A stretch of 64,000 bases of DNA from Heliocidaris tuberculata. Lineage: Eukaryota; Echinodermata; Echinoidea; Camarodonta; Echinometridae. Below are positions 57,326-64,000 of the stretch, piece after piece. The notes under the pieces are model-generated. The model was not told where the DNA came from. It did not search any database and saw only the letters and a list, made by a program, of their open reading frames with translations. Numbering within the stretch: position 1 is the stretch's first letter; every line of letters begins with the position of its first letter. The stretch is from NCBI GenBank assembly GCA_025618425.1, contig CM046835.1, forward strand, positions 19,189,374-19,253,373, written 5' to 3'. The position numbers and the translations under genes were made by a program.

Positions 57326-58885
57326 CAGTGCATATCAAAAAAAGTACACACTTTGAAAATATCCTCCAAAATCATAATTTGCACAATTTTCTTATACAGT
57401 TAAGAGTAAGGGTATTTTTCATTGGATGACACTATGAGTATTGACAACATTTTATGCTTGAGTGAGTACTGGCTACTTTTGTGAAACTCGCAAATATTGG
57501 TTTGTGCAAAAACTGCCTCAGTCTTGAATTTGATCAAAGTGAGTATCAAGCAGTTACTGCATGTTCCTTGTTAAGTATCAGTGATTGACTTACACAATCA
57601 TTCAATCCTTAACCTTATACCTAGTAGTGCACAAACACAGTGGTGTATCCAGAAATTGATAAAGGGGAGGGGCAGGATGATCCCAAGACAGGGGTTAAAT
57701 GTATGTGGACAGCTCTGTTCTTGTACAAGCATCGTGAGCATAGCAAATTGTAATGGGTTTTTCTCAGGGTCCACTCGCTATTCACAAGGACCGCTATTCA
57801 TAGAAAACCGCTATTATAATAGTGGTCCTTATGAACAGAAGTCTTTATGAATAGTGAGGTAATTTGTCTATGGTTTGCTCACTATGTAGAAGGACTGCTA
57901 TTCTAGCTATAACAAAACTGCTATTCATTTAGTCACGCGTCATGGATAGTGGTCCCTATGAATAAGTGGTCCTTATGAATAGCGGTCCTTATGACTAGCA
58001 AGGTTACCCTGTTTTTCTCTGGGCCTTCAACCACCTGTCTACCACCACCATTGCATGTGGTGTCTTTCTAGCACAAATCATCTGCATCAATACCCATTTT
58101 TGCCTGAAGAGCTAGAGTGTTGGAAAGATTTAATGCAATAACGGGAGAAGAACCCTAGTGTTTACTTTCTTCTTCAAATTTCTTATTCATCTTAAAAGTT
58201 ACAAGACCACATAAATAACATCTTGTATGACGAATAAGAATTTAAAAGAGAAGCAAATTCATTGATTAAAATATTTGTTTAACATTTCTTCAATTAAATA
58301 TGTATAAGAAAGATATCATCATGCAGTACATCCTTTCGACATGCTCCAGACAGTAACGCATCCTCAACTGGTTGGAAGAGATGGGGCAAAGAAAGGAACC
58401 AATTTAGATATTCAAAACCAGATTTTTATTATCTCTTTTCTTGAAAATGGAACATTTTAGGTCCATCTTCCTGTAATGCCTTGCAATTGGCATCCTTTCA
58501 AAATGCTCTGGTTAAAAATGGAATTGTATGCAGAAAGACAGAATCTGCATGTTTTGTGTGTGGGGCATTTGAGTGTGTGTGTGTGGGGAGGGGGGGTGGG
58601 AGTGTGCGGCCAGGAATAGGATTATGAATTAAATAATTGTTCAAATCATTTATTGATATTCAAAAGAGAAATCCAATTACTGCCTGATAGTTTGATACTT
58701 TGATAAAATTCAAGACTGAGGCATTTTTGAACAAACTAATTTTTGTGAGTTTTGCAAAAATAGTCAGTACTCACTCATGTGTTATCCGATGGAACAGGCG
58801 CTCACCCATAATTGTGTAAGAAAAAAAATCATATCGATATTATGAAATTAATATTATGTGTGTTTGCTTTTTTTATATAGTACTG
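57326..58885. mobile_element. Tc1/mariner-like non-autonomous element with long TIRs
   Basis: The left end CAGTGCATATCAAAAAAAG and the inverse of the right end (CAGTACTATATAAAAAAAGC) align and continue inward for over 200 bp. Shared words include ACACAATTATG-like blocks, TGAGTGAGTACTG, TTTTGCAAAACTC and TGCCTCAGTCTTGAATTT. TA flanks both ends (57324-57325 and 58886-58887), the Tc1/mariner target duplication. There is no transposase frame. A hAT MITE (57766-58011) is inserted inside. Confidence 0.7.
57766..58011 (-). mobile_element. hAT-type MITE, copy 1
   Basis: 246 bp, bounded by AGGGTCCACTCGCTATTC and GCAAGGTTACCCTG, with a perfect 8-bp target duplication TTTTTCTC (57758-57765 and 58012-58019). 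8-bp duplications and CAGGG-type ends are the known hallmarks of hAT elements. The interior is made of repeated GGACCGCTATTCATA words in both orientations. Orientation is given relative to copy 2 (61334-61596). Confidence 0.9.
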
Positions 58886-58887
58886 TA

Positions 58888-59417
58888 TATGCATTAGCAG
58901 TAGTTGGACACATATACACTCTAACTTCTATAGAGTTTTGATGGATTGTCTAATGGTTTTTATGGGTAAACATTAAAATCATTATTAAAAAATTCGCACA
59001 TAAGTGAAACTTTCAGTTTGAAATATATAATAAACTACTTGTATAATGAAATGATAATATGTTGTCTTTTTATCATTAACATTTAACAAATTAGTGTGAC
59101 ATTCTACCACTACCATTGTATCCCTGGGAATCACCTGAAACCACAGTTTCTGCTGTATTCATGTAATAAATGTACCCATATCATTTGTGAAGAATGTGGG
59201 CAAAAACCATGAATTGTATCAATTTCACCACCATGTGTCATTAGGTATGTGTTGTATTCATTTTTGATGGTGCAATATCCTCAAAAAAGCAATTGTATAA
59301 AAAAGCATTGTGCTATACATGGAAGATGATACAGGCCACAAGACAGGACTGGTTAATTAAGATTTTTGTCTTAACTGGTTTTTCAACTTATGCTATTAAT
59401 GCTATTCATAAAGGCAT
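58888..59417. other. gene-free, nothing recognised
   Basis: No supported feature. Confidence 0.4.
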
Positions 59418-59458
<41 letters not shown>

Positions 59459-59681
59459 CTCTCTCTCTCTTTTCTCTCTCTCTTTTCCTCTCTCTTTTCC
59501 TCTCTCTTTTCTTGCAGCATTTTATATTTTTGTGTGTCTGCATAATTCTTTATTTTTACTTTAATAATATTCCTTTCATTTCTATTTTTGTATCTCCTCT
59601 ATCTCCCATTACATTCTCTTAAGTCTTTTGAAGCTGCCTGACTGTAATTAAACCTCCTTTTCATTCTTTACCCCCCTCCCC

Positions 59682-59712
<31 letters not shown>

Positions 59713-59935
59713 TCTCTCCCTCCCTCTCTCTCCCTATCTCTTATTTGCAGCATTTTAATTTCTTTGTGTCTGCATAATTCTTTATTTTTACTTTGATATT
59801 CCTTTCATTTCTATTTTTGTATCTCCTCAATTTCCCATTCTCTTAAGTCTTTTGAAGCTGCCTGACTGTAATTAAACCTCCTTTTTATTCTTTACCCCCT
59901 TCCCCCCCCCCCCCTCTCTCTCTCTCTCTGACTGT
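59418..59935. repeat. ~231-bp duplication with CT tracts
   Basis: 59516-59705 and 59748-59925 are near-identical: GCAGCATTTTA, CTGCATAATTCTTTATTTTTACTTT, TTTTTGTATCTCCTC, TCTTAAGTCTTTTGAAGCTG, CCTGACTGTAATTAAACCTC. Each is preceded and followed by a CTCTCT tract (59420-59515, 59680-59745, 59919-59935). The spacing is about 231 bp. The duplication probably arose between the CT tracts by misalignment. Confidence 0.9.
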
Positions 59936-60674
59936 CTTTCATTCCAGTACTCTTTTTGTATCTTCCCCTCTATTAATCATTCTTTCAGTCTTTCTCTCCT
60001 ATTCTTCCTTACCATAAATATATTCCCTAGTAATGGGTATTTTATGAAACAATATTGCTACATCTCATGTAATGAGTAATAATAAACAAAGACAAATTAA
60101 CACAATTAACTCATGAACAAAGCCATATGATGACAGGTACATAACCAGTAAACCACATTTGTGATTTGGAAATGTCTTTCCATCTTGTCATGGGGATTCC
60201 CTTATGATGTGGTAAGCTGTTTGTTGACACACCTACTCAGCTGAACCCCATCACAGTAAAACTGCGCAGTCGATATATCCTGTCATCACATGAAAACAGT
60301 GTTTGCCAAAATTTTTGAATGCTTGTGCAATCAGGCCAGCAAGGTGATTCCATATGACAAGCTTTACTTTTTAGATTGTTTGAAGAGGGTTAATCTGAAA
60401 TTGTATAGCCTGAAGTCCCATAACAGTTTCTATGAAATAGAATAATTCTACTATTTGAGGTAATTTTTCGTTAGGATTTTGCCCTCAAAACAATGAATTT
60501 CCTTAAACTGTGGTTATGAGATGTATTTTATTCATGCTCTTTTCATTATGTCTCATTTTGTTCCTTTGACACCAACTTTTGAATATTTTCTTTTTCATTT
60601 TTAATATGCTAAAAAGCATTAAATGTATGAAAAAAAGATACAGGCGGATACCCTTTCCTGGTAAACGGGGGCCA
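59936..60674. other. gene-free, nothing recognised
   Basis: No supported feature. Confidence 0.4.
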
Positions 60675-60794
60675 GTTTCACAAAACCGTCATAAGTCTAA
60701 GTTCATGGACATCCCATAGAAATGTGTGTTAATTCTATAACACATGTTTTTGTGGGATGTCTGCAAGCTTAGACTTATGATGGTCTCGTGAAAC
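60675..60794. mobile_element. short palindromic MITE
   Basis: 120 bp. The left arm GTTTCACAAAACCGTCATAA continuing AGTCTAAG...ACATCCCA is matched by the inverse of the right arm (GTTTCACGAGACCATCATAA and on) up to a centre near 60735 (ACACATTTCTATGGG versus ACACATGTTTTTGTGGG region). No target duplication was identified. The G-run at 60825-60838 follows it. Confidence 0.75.
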
Positions 60795-61325
60795 AACACA
60801 CATTTTGAGATTCTGAGACTTTTTTTGGGGGGGGGGGGTACTCTGGAATCATCATATGACCTTACAACACTCACTGACTGCCGTTGAATATACAGTAATG
60901 AACTACTGGTCTGGTTTTAGAATTTTGTAAATAACTTTTTTGTTTTCTCCTCTTTGTAAGCTCACATACAATTATCTGTACTTTTATTCATGTTATAGAT
61001 GATGCAATTAGACTTGTTTTGTTGTTAAAGTTAGGTTAAAACAGGTCTGGACCAGTCCACATCTGACATGTGGTCTAAGGACCACTTTTTGGCTTTAGGC
61101 CAACCACTGCCCATCTGTGATTGGTCCGTTAAACAACACCAAAACATGACATCATCGGCCATTTAAAATCCAGGGACTTTTTAAAGTCAAATTTGATTAC
61201 CACATACTTATATACCTTCTACAAGTAATACTTGCATTTATATATTGATATTGTATCTGCAAGAAACATAATGTATAGTTCAGGCATTCTTATTGATTTG
61301 TCAGGAGGGCTTTCAATACCTGCCC
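60795..61325. other. gene-free, nothing recognised
   Basis: No supported feature apart from the G-run at 60825-60838. Confidence 0.4.
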
Positions 61326-61333
61326 CTCCTGAT

Positions 61334-61596
61334 CAGGGTAACCTCGCTAGTCATAAGGACCGCTATTCATAAGAACCACTTATTCATAAGGACCGCTCTC
61401 CATAATGCGTGATAAATGAATAGCAGTCCTTCTAAATAACGAGCAAACCATAGACGAATTACCTCGCTATTCATAGGGACTTTCGTTCATAAGGACCACT
61501 ATTTATAAGTATTCATAAGGACCGCTATTCATAACGCGTGTTAAATGAATAGTGCTTTTCAATGAATAGTGGTCCTTATGAATAGCGAGTGGACCC
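61334..61596 (+). mobile_element. hAT-type MITE, copy 2
   Basis: 263 bp, from CAGGGTAACCTCGCTAGTC to AATAGCGAGTGGACCC, with an 8-bp target duplication CTCCTGAT (61326-61333 and 61597-61604). It is the inverse of copy 1 along its whole length, with small internal length differences. The CATAAGGACCGCTATTCATA words repeat inside. Confidence 0.9.
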
Positions 61597-61604
61597 CTCC
61601 TGAT

Positions 61605-63585
61605 CAATACATTATCATGAATTACTTTTAATTTCAGCTTTCCTACATGATATAATGCTAAATTTTGGCCTTCTAATTGTATCTGGTAGCATTTAATGAC
61701 ATGTATGGTGGTATGTTAGTGAGCGCGCAAAGCAAGCAAATAATGGGCCAGACACTAGTGGTGCAACCAAACGACTGCTTAATGTTTTGTTTTTCATGTT
61801 ATATCTTTTGGCAAGCAGGATCTTGCCTTTGGGCTTGCCATGAAAGAACCTTGTATAGCATATAAACTTTCAAAGGAAGGGGAGAGATGACGGTCTTCAT
61901 GATTAGATTTAGGCAAAGGAGATGACAATGGATGATTAACATTAGTGATGATAATATTGATAATGATGGTTTATTGAAAATTTAAAGTATTTATTCCATG
62001 TCATATTATGTGGAAATAAGAAAGAACACAAAAGTAGGCTTAGTCTTAATTTTAAGTAACCTATTAGGTATTCAGATAACATAACATAAAATTAAGAATA
62101 CCCTATTTGACTAATGTTTAAGTTCTATTCACATTACATGAAAGGAAAGTTTTGGTCATTGCCCTTCACAGTGTGAAATCTTGAGATAAAAAGTTCCTTA
62201 AATTTAAAATTCCTTAAAATTTAACTTAAATTTATTTCAGTCTCCTTCAGGTTTATTAATAGATATATGGTCTTAGATATTTTGTATTGTTTTGCCATGG
62301 CGACGACTGATGAATAGCCATTTTCCTGAATATTTGTCCCAATAACAAAATCATATGACAAATTGACCACATATTGTGCAACATCTTGAAAGTGTCAGTT
62401 GAAATATGTCAAGGTTCTAAAGTATTTGTTAACCCATTTAGATTTGTACTTTACTTGTATTTAGCAATAGTTTGTATTGCTAGTATTGCTTAATACAGGC
62501 TATTTTTTGGTAAGAGCTTTATATAGATTTGTATAAACACTCCCCTTATAGTTTGAAATCTGTTTATATTTGAATGTGGGCTACTCCAACGTGTAACTGT
62601 CGTTTTTGTAAGGTCAATATTGTGTTCCTTCCTCTCTGGTTACTGGGTTTCCTGTAAGGCTCATCAATATTCATAACATCCTGCTGCATATTCATACAGA
62701 CTGACTGGGTGACGGGCACAAAGAAAGAGTTTACTCATGAATTATTCATGACTAATGGTGTGATTGGATCAATGTACAGTGCTAGAGAACTTTCCCAGCC
62801 AGTGGCAGGCCTTCTCAGTTTAATGAGCATTTTCCTTGTGAATATGTATAAGTAGATCTTGATGTGGATTGTTCAACAGTGTTACTGGCTGTCTATTCTA
62901 ATTATGATATTACTGTTAGGATTGCTCTGTTAATTTTGAACTGATTGAGATAAGATAGTCTGAGGAAACAGACTCTTCCCCATCTCAACAAAGTATTCAG
63001 ACCACAATAGGAGATTACTTTTTATACTGAGGGAACATACAAATCCAGTAAACAGTAATTGGTTGCTAGTCTTGCCTCATGCCCCAGATACAATATTCTA
63101 TTCAGTTAAATGTCACATCTCCAAATGGAATAGGAAGTCTGAGGTCACATGCTCTCTATTTGGTGTAGACTACAGGAACCAGTTTGAAACCAAACATGAT
63201 TTGGACACAAGCAACCAGTCACAACTCATTGCTTCACTTTGGCGGGACAGTCCAAGAGGAAGTCGTTTATGCAGTGAGCATGTTTGGCGGTTTATCTTGT
63301 CAGGGTATATAGCTGCCAACTCACTCTCCAACAGATCAGTCTGCTTAACGTTTCTCTGACTGGTGGAATGTAAAATTTCTCTGCATTTAGCAACTGTACC
63401 TCAGCCATTTGGACTTATCAAGTTCATTTGATCTTTGGTGGACGACTGCTGAATTATCTGCAGCTGAAGATCATTCTACTTCCAGGGGCTTTGATAGAGG
63501 ATTTGATACTAGCACTCTTTTACTTGGAGTTTTTGAGGTTTCTCTAATCACCATCATGCCTATCCTTATTCCAACGATTCTTACC
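61605..63585. other. gene-free stretch, possibly 5' UTR or intron of the edge gene
   Basis: No repeat identified. The frame leading into the exon at 63586 is open back to an ATG at 63409, including a hydrophobic run (TLLLGVFEVSLITIMPILIP). Confidence 0.35.
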
Positions 63586-63702
63586 ATGCCCAAGTCGGGC
63601 ACCCGACGGGGCAGGTTCATCAAACCACTCCCACTGAAGGTTGTCGAACCGACCTGCAAACTCTGCAAACATGAACATTTTGGCAAATCGCAGTATTGCA
63701 AG
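63586..63702 (+). CDS. probable coding exon (first or internal) of a host gene, partial
   Basis: 39 codons from an ATG in ACCATGCCC context to a GTAAGT donor (63703-63708), ending in phase 0. The peptide is MPKSGTRRGRFIKPLPLKVV, then EPTCKLCKHEHFGKSQYCK. It is basic at the start and ends in C-x2-C-x9-C, which could be half of a zinc-binding motif completed by the next exon outside the window. GC-rich codon choice (TCGGGCACCCGACGG) contrasts with the flanks. The frame stays open upstream to ATG 63409, so a longer start with a hydrophobic segment is possible. CCCAAG at 63592 could alternatively be an acceptor, making this an internal exon. I do not recognise the protein. Phase and strand are compatible with the exon at 34045 being in the same gene, but nothing proves it. 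Confidence 0.55.
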
Positions 63703-64000
63703 GTAAGTTCTGTGTTCACCTTTAGGGGAAGGGAGACCACAATGTATATTTTGGGTTTTTTTAATGGCCAGTAGAATTTTTGTCTGTTTCTACAAAATCA
63801 GTTGTCTGAAGACTGAAGTACATGATATTTATATGTGTATTGATATCTGTTTCTTACCTATGTAAATTTATATGGTAAAAGATTGTTATTTGATTCTCTT
63901 ATTGTATCTGTCTAGACCATTCCCTTTCTATCACTCACACTCTCTTTCTACCACTATTTCTGTACATCCATCTCATTAGGTATCTCTTTCATTCTATCAA
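63703..64000. other. intron start, nothing else recognised
   Basis: Begins with the GTAAGT donor and continues as CT/AT-rich intron-like DNA to the window edge. Confidence 0.45.

Noticed and set aside
59293..59622. 109-codon plus frame
   Set aside because: Its core is a CTCTCT tract; the rest is duplicated non-coding sequence.

Overview
The window is AT-rich eukaryotic DNA from an intron- and repeat-rich metazoan genome. It has GT-AG introns, many simple-sequence tracts, tRNA-derived SINEs, several families of miniature inverted-repeat transposons (MITEs), non-LTR retrotransposon tails and local tandem duplications. This mix, plus an array rich in AGGTCAAAGGTCA motifs, suggests a marine invertebrate, possibly an echinoderm. 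That placement is an inference from general familiarity, not from a database match. There are no bacterial operons, CRISPR arrays, rRNA genes or functional-looking tRNA genes.

Region 1 (1-2818) holds a ~95-bp satellite (205-825), a CpG-rich patch with a palindrome, and a 138-bp hairpin MITE (1483-1620).

Region 2 (2819-13143) is the main discovery. It is a ~10.3-kb segment that starts CACTCTAAAAA, ends with the inverse, and has TA on both sides. Each end carries an array of TTAACCAAC/GTTGGTTAA motifs. Inside, on the minus strand, is a spliced gene. Its first exon looks like the start of a SAM (sterile alpha motif) domain, and its last five exons join in perfect phase into 324 residues. The protein resembles the multicopy 'SAMD3-like' predicted proteins of fish genomes (from memory). 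The segment looks like a large DNA transposon whose only visible gene is this SAM protein. It has collected a LINE tail, a long-TIR element with a nested hairpin element, a C-run MITE and a SINE.

Region 3 (13144-34000) is mostly non-coding. It contains a possible short terminal exon (15987-16061), a TIR element (18219-19063), a broken LINE reverse-transcriptase C-terminus (19550-20118), a split local duplication (20274-22300), a piggyBac-like MITE (22549-22956), the nuclear-receptor-motif array (23440-24150), a MITE with TTAGGG repeats (30554-30764), and a tandem duplication in which only one copy carries a MITE (30818-32160).

Region 4 (34000-64000) appears to be the intronic landscape of one or more plus-strand host genes. 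There is a convincing internal exon (34045-34287, Ser/Arg-rich, phase 0-0) and a probable coding exon near the right edge (63586-63702, ending in a CxxC...C motif and a GTAAGT donor). I do not recognise either protein. Between them lie tandem arrays (35210-35975, 36340-37700, 48865-49285, 50572-50820), a ~1.2-kb polypyrimidine minisatellite with spurious long ORFs on both strands (40665-41937), a second SINE copy (53716-53990), a Tc1/mariner-like element with a nested hAT MITE (57326-58885), and a second hAT MITE copy in the opposite orientation (61334-61596).
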